Assembly: GCA_947652115.1 (NCBI GenBank)
Contig: OX393570.1
Span: forward strand, 21,830,481 to 21,894,480
Origin: Blastomussa wellsi
Lineage: Eukaryota > Cnidaria > Anthozoa > Scleractinia > Plerogyridae
Reading direction: 5' to 3'
Length of the DNA: 64,000 bases
Below, one piece after another: positions 11,742 through 23,500 of this stretch (positions within the stretch are counted from its first letter, which is position 1; each line of letters starts with the position of its first letter). The position numbers and the translations under genes are program-made. The notes under the pieces are model-generated. The model saw only the letters and a program-made list of their open reading frames with translations. It did no database searches and had not been told where the DNA came from.

Positions 11742-13320
11742 ATGGACACAAGAAACACGAAGTGGACTGGACTGGTGCGAAGATATGGCGAGAGGAAATG
11801 GGCCAAGGATCATGTGCACCTGAAGTCACTCATTGAACAATACTCGTGAATGAAATATGAACATACCATGATATAAATGAGCGAAGATTACGGTGATACA
11901 CACTCGTAAATGTTAACACCTGTTTGACAACTTGCTGCTGGTTTCTACTTGAACCGGCTGAGCTAACCGTGGGAAATGTCGAGGGTAGGGATTCACCATT
12001 CACTTTCGGCTCAACCTGCCAAGAAACTACAAGTTGTCGTATTGCTAAAGATTATTTGAAACGGAGACAACCAAAGTTGTCAATAAGTTGTCGTAAGCTA
12101 ATCATCATCTTTCCTTTGTGGCAACGGGGTGTAACTGAGGTTTTTTAAGACGAGTTGAAGGAAATACGTTCTCGATTGTAACGAATCCTTTGGTCGCTAT
12201 GTTGATTAGCATTTAATACAGCACAGGAGAATTTAAAAACATGGTCAACCAAAGCATGATATTTAACGAAATTCTCCTAACTTTTACTGGAAAATATATG
12301 GACTAGCAAACAGAATCTGTACTGTAATACCATTCGGCGCAAAACCACAGGAAACCGAAAAATCCACTGTTATAAAATGTTTTCATTTAATAAAAGGTGG
12401 AAGAACAGCTCAAGGTCATTCCACCGAAATAGAACCCACACTCGGGATTATCGATTGTTTGTATTATGGAACTTAAATTGTGAAATAAAAATCGGGGTCC
12501 CCGTGCTCTTTCAGGAGCGACAACACCTCGTCTATACGCAGTAATTCCTCATTATTCCTGACTTTACTTACGATTGGCTTGTGAAAATACGTTTTCGACT
12601 ATTGTTTCTTTTTAACACTGAATTGTCTATATTTTTTGTACAGGAAGCAAGTTATTAATCAATTCAAACAAACGCACAAAAGATAGGTCACCGCACTCGT
12701 TTTTGAGAAAATGACGATTTACGTCTCTGGTGTGCCCCAGGCATAAAAAACCCGCCATTCTTAATGCGCTCGCACCAATCACGTTTGAAAGATGCGCAAT
12801 GTATAAATAGGGACATTCCTTCTGCACCTGTGATTTGCCGTGTGCCCTAGTTTGAATTCGTGTGACTGGTTGCAGTTACAAAACTTTTCACGTGTCGCAC
12901 GAGGCGAAATGTGGCAGCAACTTGTCCCCGCGAAATGTCGCTCCGACTTGTCACCGAGTGTCACTTTATCTCAAAGGCGATTAACCTGACCAACTGGCCA
13001 TTTAATTAACGGAAAAATCACAATAATGACTTAGAACTAAAGAACTTGAAAGAAACGCAGAAAAGCCGCGATGGGACATGTATGGTCAAAACTGGAGATT
13101 ACAACGGATGGCATTCCATTACACTTGAAAAGCGTCGACTAGCTCTTTTCCAGGTGTATCTCTGGACTGAAAAAGCCATTTTCAATGCTCGCAAATCAAC
13201 CATGTTTATTTCCAATGAGACACTTGCTCTGATAGAACTCGTAATTTATAACAAATAAAAAGAATGACCATGAGCTAGCCCTTCTACAAAAACAGAGTAA
13301 CTGGAAGAAATCAAACATTT
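11742..13320. other. convergent 3' ends of MCCC1 (+) and the FXR gene (-), noncoding
   Basis: This is the tail of MCCC1, with AATAAA at 12389-12394 and at 12484-12489 as likely polyadenylation signals, followed by sequence without a recognisable gene. At 12770-12810 CCAATCACG is followed by TATAAATA, which resembles a core promoter, but no downstream reading frame supports it. Confidence 0.5.
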
Positions 13321-13326
13321 TAGTCT

Positions 13327-13338
13327 TTTATTTTTATT
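13327..13338 (-). terminator. polyadenylation signals of the FXR gene
   Basis: Two overlapping-range TTTATT motifs on the plus strand read AATAAA on the minus strand, about 620 bases downstream of the FXR stop at 13957. Confidence 0.55.
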
Positions 13339-13956
13339 CCTCACTGTAACATGCACTTTCTTCGAGTTATAAAAATATTACTCTAAAATCACTTGAGTTG
13401 CAGATATTCAATTTCAATCTCGAGTCCTTTGTGGCCACCAATTTCTCGGTAAGTTACATAATTAACAATCACCAATAGCGCACGAAAGAGAAAATACATG
13501 AACGCCAAGCGAACGAAAAAAGGCGTTTAAATAAAAAGATGTTCTGAACGTCACACTATAGAAAACAAGAATGAAGTATATGTTAGCAACCACTTAACCG
13601 AGACATGTTTAGACCGTTCGGTTGCCATGAGACACGGCTTTCAGGAATGTGACGAGAAGCTGCATGTGTCGTGATATGCTCTTTGATTGGATAACAGTTT
13701 GGCAAACCAACAAAATGTCACTACAAATTGACCACAAACTTCAGTCGGTAGGATATGTTTCACAGTTGAGATAAAATGCGCTTTTGAAAATGATTGAAAA
13801 TAATCCATAGAATAAAGCGGTTTTCATTGCGCTTAAAATTTAATAAACCAATATCTGGTTTCACTGATAAATTAGATGTTATCATTCAATAGATAGTTTT
13901 TTCTATCTGTCTGTACAATTTTCTACATCAACAGGGTTTAATGCTCCCGTTCGAGT

Positions 13957-14525
13957 TCAGTTTTCTTTTACAGGTCCCTCTTTCACTTCCGCTGTCACCG
14001 CATTCGTATCCGGAGGCTTTTCATCAGTCACAGGCCCGCTCGGTTTCTCATCCGGGCTCTTCATATCGCCATTTTCGGTCGCCTTTTCTTCTACCTTCGC
14101 CTCCTTCTCTTCCTCTCCTCTGGAAGCCTTCTGTTCCGTGCTCGTTCCACTGTTTTTCTTCGCATCGGCTTCCTTCGTTTTGTCCCTGGTAGACGCCTCG
14201 GATTGAGCCTGGGGCCGGTCTCTCCAATTCGTTGATAGACTTCCGCTGCTCGGCCGGAACTGGTTGCCGCTATTTCCTCGGGGCCTGTATCCTTGCTGCG
14301 ACTGTGGCTTTTGCTGTTGATTTTTACTTCCGGCTCGCTGTCTCTGGTCCTGTCTTCCGTGTTGCTTACTTCCGTTGCCCTGGTTTGTTCTTGACTCGTA
14401 ATGGTCGTTCTTTCGGTGCCCCTCATTCCTTTTGTCATCTTTCCCTTCGTTGTCCATTCGTCGGTTTCCTCCCGAGAACCACGGCGCAGGCCTTTTGGGT
14501 TTTCCTTCTTTTGGTGGAGAGGAGG
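13957..14525 (-). CDS. FXR last exon with two overlapping open frames
   Basis: From the acceptor at 14525 one frame runs 569 bases to the stop at 13957 and encodes a tail with GGNRRMDNEG, QGYRPRGNSGNQ and an acidic/lysine end, as expected for a low-complexity RGG-like region. The frame that exon 14 (phase 0) would enter directly instead stays open for 144 codons to a stop at 14091, ending in a run of arginines. Either an undetected exon of length 3n+1 lies between 14526 and 16687, or the two ends are alternative isoforms. Confidence 0.6.
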
Positions 14526-17500
14526 CTGGAAACAAGTCAACCATAAATACGTCATTAACAAACGTTTTCAAAATATTAATACATTCAAAGCACTCATAAG
14601 AATTCAAAAAGTGATTTAGTTTTGGATTACTTTTTAGTTGCCTTTGTGCTTGCTTTTGGTGCTTTCAATTCTATTGTTCAACTGCTATGCGCGCTCTGTT
14701 ATAATTTGTTTAATTTTCAAATTTCAAACTCTTAAAGTAGATTTAAACGTAATTCTGTAATGTATTTATAAACGGGGAAAATTCAAAGTGTATAACGACA
14801 TTTGCAACTGACGATAACATGAGAGAGAAGGTCGAAACATGTTTTGCAAAGTCAAAACTCTTGTTTCTTTCTTGACAATTGTTGGTGAGTTCGATTTCCA
14901 GGCTACATAACCATCTTGAACTAAATTTGGAGATTTTTATCATCCCATGTTACCACGCAATGTTATACTGTGGTAAATTCGATCAAACTGCTGACCACTA
15001 AAGGCTAGTTTGTCATAACGATATAAGCACGAGCATAAGAAGAACAAAAACACTTGTTTTTCACATGTTGTTTTCACTAGGAATCACCGCGCAAGAAGTG
15101 TCCGTTGTTCTTATGCTTATGCTTATGTTGTTATGCGCTAGTGAAAACCAGCCTTAAAATTGAAACTCTACGACTGGTAGCCTGCGTCGCAGACGTACAA
15201 AACCGCCAGTAAAGTCCGTCTGCGCAACGGCTCCCAAAAGCTTGTTCCGTTTAAAAGAATCTGTCTATTCATTTCTGATTGGCTAGTATCATATTGCTTT
15301 CTATCGAGCTTTTCGATTGGTCCAATTTTAATTTACTTCACGTCCAGTAGACGTGCAGCCAACTGTGCAGTCACGTAACGAGTTAATATTCCTTGTTTTT
15401 CCCGTGAAAACAAAACGACGGAGATCAGTGATGAATGTTTGAAATCGATCAACTTCTACTAGAACGAGAAAACATACTTAAGACATTTCTTGGAGGCCAC
15501 AATGTATTCGTGAATTTGACAACGGGACACGGCAAATCTTTTACTTTCCAGTGTATTCCTATCGCACCGGAAGCGCTCGTGGTTTCAGTGTTGTCGTTGT
15601 GATATCGCTGTTGCGATCGGTTATGGAAGACTCAAGTCGCTTATCTTTTATGGAGTCCCAGCAGACATTTAAGTTCTTCTTCTTACTTTTTTATCTGCTC
15701 AAGAAGTCTTCTTCGTTTTTTTTTTAGTTCTGCAACACAGTTTCTGCAGATGTACTTGCTTATCGATCGGATCGATAACTCCAGACCGTGATTCGGCAAG
15801 CATGTCGAATTGTTTCCAACCATTCTCGAGTAATACTCTTTCGCGACTCTTATCTATTAAACGGCAGCATAAATTACAATATATGGACAAATTAGACACA
15901 GGCTTTTTGACCTTTACGACTTTTGTTTTTCAAAGCGTAAGCTAGCCAATCAGAAATGAATACACAGATCCTTGCAAACCTGCAGGGGTCGGAACAAGCT
16001 TTTTGGAGCTGTTGCGCACACGGACTATACCGAGGATTATGTGACACGTCCGGATGCAAAGCAGGCTATACGACTGGTCGCTTACGAGAAGGCCAGTTGG
16101 TAGTGATGATGGTCGTAACTTTACCCAGTTGCTTACGAGAGTGGACGTGAGGACAGCTGCGACTGTACCTCTTTCTTACGACTTTTATGGAAGGATTCCA
16201 CTGTAATTATTTGCTTCACTTTTACGTTCAACTTTATGAGCCACGCCATCTGCTCAACCATTGCATCGAAAGAGAAGCCACTCGCGAATTACGCACATCT
16301 AGTCTCTGAACGGAGGCTCTCTGGCGAAGAAAAGGTGAGAAGAAAGAGGAGGGGAGGGATAGAATGAAACGCAGGCAGGTGTAGGAGGAGTCGCTTGCCT
16401 GCAGCCGTCTATTATTTCCTCACGGCTGCACGCAGGCCAGTGGATGAGGGGGAGAAAGGTTCCGCTACCCCCACCCCATCCCTCCTCCATCTCCTCCGCC
16501 CGCACTCGCGGCCTTAATACACTCGACACACTGTGTTTTCACGCGATTTGAACTGGTTGCCCACTCCTGATTGGTTTATTACACCAGTTCTCTGTGTTAT
16601 TGGTTCGAAGCACAAACATACGTTTAGAAGGTTTTCGCTTTAATACTTACATGTTACGATTTCTTCTTTGTCACTGGCTTCACTTACAGTCACCCCAGAC
16701 TTGCTCCTCGCTTCCTCGCTCTCCTCAGTCTCCTCCACGATCCCTTTCAGGTCTGACGTTGGTGTAGACGCTCGACGGTTTCCAGAATTCTGTCACAAAA
16801 TACGGTAGATTGTACACTGAGCCCTGACCAACTCTCGCAAAAAACACGCTCGTATCAACAGAAGGAAGCATTGCGCATTTGTTATGAAGCACTTTGTAGA
16901 ACGCATGAACCATGGATGGTGGCTTCTCAGCCCATCGAAAAACAATGAAAGATTTTAACGTGTAAACGGGTTTTCTTTATTTACTAATTTCAATGATTCC
17001 TCTCTCAATTACAACCAACATCAATTATCGATACGAACTAATAACCTTTCACTTGTCACATGGCGTATGTGCTCAGAAAATCCAGTAGTGAACGCTGAAC
17101 GAACGTGTTGGTTTCCATGCTCATTTCCACCGACAATGTAATGAAACAATTGTTTCATGGTTTTAGCTGTGCATTATCGAGGGATGACGGAAAATTTGGG
17201 AGGCACTCAAGAAGGTATCGCCTCACCTAACTATTTCGCCTTTTTCGTGCTCTTCAAACTTCCCGCGTACAACATAACTCGACAGTACACGAAAAAGCAT
17301 GAAGTAATTGTTAATCCTACCCAAACTCACCTTTGATGATTGTTGCGTGTTCGCTTTGTTTTCAGCGCCTTCGCATTCACTGCTTGATCTTATTCGTATC
17401 GTTGGCTTCGTTCTCGGCCCGTCCATTGTACTCACAAACATCCCCTCACTCAGGTCCCCGGCGAAGCTCTCGGTAGTCAGGGACCTGTCTCGCAGGCTCA

Positions 17501-20500
17501 ACATGTTGTTGCTGTCCTGACCAATAAATGACAGACTCGGTCCAGGGCGCATCTCAGCTGGTGTGGGTATGTAGGCGGGGCCCTGGGGCGGGTTGATGCC
17601 CATGCTTCGGAGCTGCTGGTCCAGACTTTCTTTCTCTTTCTTCATCTGCTCCACATCCTGTGACAAAATTACACTGTAATTTAATGCGAATGCATTTTAT
17701 AATCATAGTTTTCCAATAATCTCGATTATATTGGCGACGTTAAAAAAGGCCAAATGAGAATTCAAACATTAGCTTTGCTGATGCCCTCGTGGAAACACGA
17801 GCCTCATAACTAGTGAATTCAAACATTAGCTTTGCTGATGCCCTCGTGGAAACACGAGCCTCATAACTAGTTCAAACATTAGCTTTGCTGATGCCCTCGT
17901 AGAAACACGAGCCTCATAACTAGTGAGTTCAAACATTAGCTTTGTTGATGCCCTCGTGGAAACACGAGCCTCATAACTAGTGAGTTCAAACATTAGCTTT
18001 GTTGATGCCCTCGTGGAAACACGAGCCTCATAACTAGTGAGTTGAAACATTAGCTTTGTTGATGCCCTCGTGGAAACACGAGCCTCATAACTAGTGAGTT
18101 CAAACATTAGCTTTGCTGATGCCCTCGTGGAAACACGAGCCTCATAACTAGTGAGTTGAAACATTAGCTTTGCTGGTGCCCTCGTGGAAACACGAGCCTC
18201 ATAACTAGTGAGTTCACACATTAGCTTTGCTGATGCCCTCGTGGAAACACGAGCCTCATAACTAGTGAGTTCACACATTAGCTTTGCTGATGCCCTCGTG
18301 GAAACACGAGCCTCATAACTAGTGAGTTCAAACATTAGCTTTGCTGATGTCCTCGTGGAAACACGAGCCTCATAACTAGTGAGTTCAAACATTAGCTTTG
18401 CTGGTGCCCTCGTGGAAACACGAGCCTCATAACTAGTGAGTTGAAACATTAGCTTTGCTGATGCCCTCGTGGAAACACGAGCCTCATAACTAGTGAGTTC
18501 ACACATTAGCTTTGCTGATGCCCTCGTGGAAACACGAGCCTCATAACTAGTGAGTTGAAACATTAGCTTTGCTGGTGCCCTCGTGGAAACACGAGCCTCA
18601 TAACTAGTGAGTTGAAACATTAGCTTTGCTGATGCCCTCGTGGAAACACGAGCCTCATAACTAGTGAGTTCACACATTAGCTTTGCTGATGCCCTCGTGG
18701 AAACACGAGCCTCACAACTAGTGAGTTGAAACATTAGCTTTGCTGATACCCTCGTGGAAACACGATCCTCATAACTAGTGAGTTCAAACATTAGCTTTGT
18801 TGATGCCCTCGTGGAAACACGAGCCTCACAACTAGTGAGTTCAAACATTAGCTTTGCTGATGCCCTCGTGGAAACACGAGCCTCATAACTAGTTCAAACA
18901 TTAGCTTTGCTGATGCCCTCGTGGAAACACGAGCCTCATAACTAGTGAGTTCAAACATTAGCTTTGCTGATGCCCTCGTGGAAACACGAGCCTCATAACT
19001 AGTGAGTTGAAACATTAGCTTTGCTGATGCCCTCGTGGAAACACGAGCCTCATAACTAGTGAGTTCAAACATTAGCTTTGCTGATGCCCTCGTGGAAACA
19101 CGAGCCTCATAACTAGTGAGTTGAAACATTAGCTTTGCTGATGCCCTCGTGGAAACACGAGCCTCATAACTAGTGAGTTCAAACATTAGCTTTGCTGATG
19201 CCCTCGTGGAAACACGAGCCTCATAACTAGTGAGTTGAAACATTAGCTTTGCTGGTGCCCTCGTGGAAACACGAGCCTCATAACTAGTGAGTTCAAACAT
19301 TAGCTTTGCTGATGCCCTCGTGGAAACACGAGCCTCATAACTAGTGAGTTGAAACATTAGCTTTGCTGATGCCCTCGTGGAAACACGAGCCTCATAACTA
19401 GTGAGTTCAAACATTAGCTTTGCTGATGCCCTCGTGGAAACACGAGCCTCATAACTAGTGAATTGAAACATTAGCTTTGCTGGTGCCCTCGTGGAAACAC
19501 GAGCCTCATAACTAGTGAGTTCAAACATTAGCTTTGCTGATGCCCTCGTGGAAACACGAGCCTCATAACTAGTGAGTTCAAACATCAGCTTTGCTGATGC
19601 CCTCGTGGAAACATGAGCCTCATAACTAGTGAGTTCAAACATTAGCTTTGTTAACAGTGACCACAGTTAGAATCCAGATCGCTCGATCCGGATTCCAGTC
19701 GACACAGAGCTATCAGGTGGCGATACATTACACATCACTTGGCGCGACATTACACATCACGTGGCGATACATTACACATCACGTGGCGATACATCACACA
19801 TGTGGTCGTTGGCTACTTGATTGGTTGTTATTGGGAAGATAAAAAACGTTTTAATGGTCGCAATCGTATAATGAATTCAAAAAGTTCACCTTTAGATGCG
19901 ACAAGTGGTAGTCCAACATCATCCGCGCATTAGCTATACATTCTTTTGTTCCGACAAACAGGAAGGACACTTCTTTCTAAAAAGCAAAAATATCAAACGA
20001 TATCTTTCCCGCGATCAGCATTTTTGTTTCCCACACTTATCACAGGCTAGTATTTATTGTGCTTGAACCACAGGGAGGCCAAGGTCTCAATGTGAACCGT
20101 ACAAACAATATGGCTTCAAATTATAAGGGTTTGTATGGGAAATACGACAAAGTATGCATGTAGGAATTAAAAAAGAAATCGCTTAAAACGCCTTAGATCG
20201 ATGAAATAATCACACCACAAACAATCAATACACAAAAGGAACAAGGTAAGCCTTTTTATTGACAACTTTCTCGTATAGCTACCTCCATGCATCCTTTGTT
20301 GGATTTCCCATACAAACCCAAACAATTTGAAGCCATATTGTTCAAGTGCAGTTCATATAGAGAGCTTGGGCTGCCTGTGATTGGACAGACGCTACTGTAC
20401 CTCACGTCTGGAGAGAGTCGCAGCAGTTCAAGTTTAAGGTCAAAATCGTACACAAAAGTATCAACGAACGCTTTTCATTCAACTAATTTATTCCGTTGTT

Positions 20501-23500
20501 TTCACATTACCAGGCACCAGCCAATAGCGAAGCTCCATCTTTCTGTATAAAAAAATACACGACGCACAATTCCTCAATTCGCTCCGACGAAGGGCTAACG
20601 CTCGAAACGTCAGCTCCTGAATCTCCTAACGGTGGCCAATTGACATTATCAACCCAGTTGATAAAACCAAATTATATTGTTACTATATTATACTTACTAT
20701 ATTCTAACTTACCCCCTCTACACAAAAGTAATAGTTACATACCTTAGCAACTTTTTCTTCGTGAGAAGATCTTTCCTCTGGAGGCTCAATCTTAACGCGA
20801 GTGACACCTGACCTATCCACAATATCCTGGATTATACGACCGCTCTTACCTATAACTTTACCTGTGAATTACACGAATGATCCGCTATAAGATATTTTTC
20901 ATTGGCCATTTGTTTAACAACAAAATCAAAATTATCCTGCCCAGCCTCGCAGAATATCGTCTTATTTTAGCTAACTCGGCATACAGCCTCACTGGCTGTA
21001 AACTATCAGGCGAGTTTATGTAAGATTTTGTGAAGTATAAGCCTTCAGAAAAAGGACATACACCGTACACAATGGAAGAAGTTAAAAACACTTTAACCTT
21101 TTGCTTAGACTTGTGTTTGTGTTAGGGTTTGCGTCGCCAAAAGCCAATCTTAATAAATCGCCAAAAATATATCTTGACCACATTTAAGTTTGTCTGCAAT
21201 GGCAAGAATCTCTATTTTTTCTAGAGGCGACGTCACATGGTTTTTTCTATGAACGGACAATCTCCCACGCCTACATCTGTAATAATAACATCGATTTGTG
21301 TGAAACAACAAGGCAGTGAAAAAGAAGGTCTCAAAAAAAGCTCAACACAAAGATTAGATATCTTTGTGAACTTCTAAAACTTACCGACAAGCGGTCTTGG
21401 TACATAAACAGTTTCTTCTGCAAATTCCAGTAACTTTCTGGCTTCTTTAACGGTTTCTTCACTCTAAGCATAAACGAAAGATAAGGGAACCATTTCGTCA
21501 ATTTCCAAGTATTCCTGTTTCCTTTCAGGATTAGTCGAGTACACAAGCGTGCAAGCAAGTGCAAAATCACGCACGCAATCACGCGCAAGCAAACATGAAA
21601 ATAGCGTAACGAAAATAGCACACCCGAGAACACGCAAGCAAGCAAGCACTAAAATCACCGCACTATCTCAAGCTACTCATTTCATTTCGGTATATAAATC
21701 TTGACCAGAAACGTGTTATTTCACATATATTGATGTAATTTCCCAACCAATGAACAAGATACTTCACTAATATAAAGTATTTATTACTTTATTATTTATC
21801 ACGAAGTACTCACATCTCCACAAATGTGGAAAGTACAGTTGTCTTCATCAACTTCGATCGAGATAATACCAGGCAGCCGTCTCGCCTGTTGAATGTTGGC
21901 ACCTTGTGCACCGATGGCAAGACCCATCAGATGATCTGGTAAGGTCAGCATCTCGACCACACCCATCTGCTTCTTTGCAGTCTATACGTGATTGAGACAA
22001 AACAGAGAACGCTACAAAATAAGAGACTTTGATGAAGACAAATACTTCATAGGCAAAATGAGTCATGATTGGCGATGGTTTTTGTTTTTTGGTTGAGGAA
22101 ATGGTGTAAATTACGTACATATATTGATGTAATTTCTAAGCCTAGTAATGCAAAACCAGTGCCTACTGAGAATTAACAATATACCCAACCCAAGTTGCAG
22201 TACTCTAAGACAAGCACTTATCCAAACTTGCCAATTACTTAATTTCCAAATGAGGTCGACTTCCCAGTGGTGAAATATCATCGTCAATATTATGATATTG
22301 CATCTTGCAAATCATTTGCCATAAATTTGTTCATAGTAGAGTAAAGCCAGACCTCTAGTTGTCTTGCTGTTTCATCTGTCCAGGACTGTAGCAACATCTT
22401 TGTTCTCAGGCTACGGAAATGGATCTCACTGAGCATGGCTGCACACTTCACAGGACGTTCAGAACGAGACTAAATAAACACACAAACGATGAATGTCGCG
22501 AAACAGACATTTGGTTGAATCTTTCCACCTGTATTGGGGGATATTGTACTGAACTTGAAGAATCTCTCTACCGATATACAAGGCCAGATCACAGAAACCT
22601 CATAAGCTCAGCTGCGTTTATCTTTGTTACACATTTAGCCCATACACTGCTTCAGGCAGATAGGCTTTTTCTCAAGAGAAACCAAGTTCTAACGCCAAAT
22701 CTACAAATGGACTTTTTTTTACTCCCGCTCAAAAAAATTCTCAATTGAAACCCTTACCTTAGTCTGCAGTCCCTTTTTTCATGCCTTGTCGCGTGGGCGC
22801 ATCTCCCACTTTTCCCGCGGCCATTTTTTCGTTCACGCTTGACAGACTAAGAAAAATGGGACTGCTCGTAGTCTAGGATCAGGTCATGATCATATGAAAT
22901 GTTTGGCTAGCACTAAATTCACATTATTCTTTGAATAGATAAAAGGTATTGGAAATGTTCTGTGTGCTACTTATATATAACAGCAGCACACATTTTCACA
23001 GAAGCGTTGAGTTGCTCACCAAAACAACAAGCACAGCTAGTTCATCGTGATAATGAACACAGGACGCCCCACACTGTTTCTTGAACTCCCTGTGGACTGC
23101 TTCATCTCTGCAGCTAGGAACAGAAAGTAAACAAGTCATCTTGTTCAAAGCCTTCTCCAAACTAGTGCTATCAACTGAAGAATTTGTCCCAGCCAAAATT
23201 ATGCCCAGAAACCATATTCAATTGCAGGTTTCAAAACCAGTGTCATAATTAATATTGTTCCATAAGTAATGGCCCTCATATTGACTGGATTCAGAAGCCT
23301 ATTCCTTTATATTACTTTGAGAGGTTAACAACCTTGTGAGATCACTACTTTTGCAGGATAGTTGAAATGATATCAACATTGTTTTACTTGTTGACTGCTC
23401 TTAAATTCAGGACAGGAAGAAAAAGTTAAAATCCCCTTGCCCGCATGCACTGAGCCAATAAATTCCAATTTTCACTCGCCCCACTTCAATATTTCAACCC

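Noticed and set aside
12770..12810. CCAAT plus TATAAATA as promoter of a small gene
   Set aside because: No open frame, spliced exon or RNA fold that I recognise follows within several hundred bases; it may be chance in AT-rich sequence.
16455..16515. Glycine-rich minus-strand stretch as the missing FXR RGG exon
   Set aside because: The acceptor lacks a pyrimidine tract and the possible donors give the wrong phase for the last exon.
17826..19642. Two long minus-strand frames with a 19-residue period
   Set aside because: They are the translation of the 57-bp minisatellite, have no signal peptide or domain, and lie between two FXR exons.
17763..19646. CRISPR-like array of hairpin repeats
   Set aside because: There are no unique spacers: the whole 57-bp unit repeats, and the context is a spliced eukaryotic gene.
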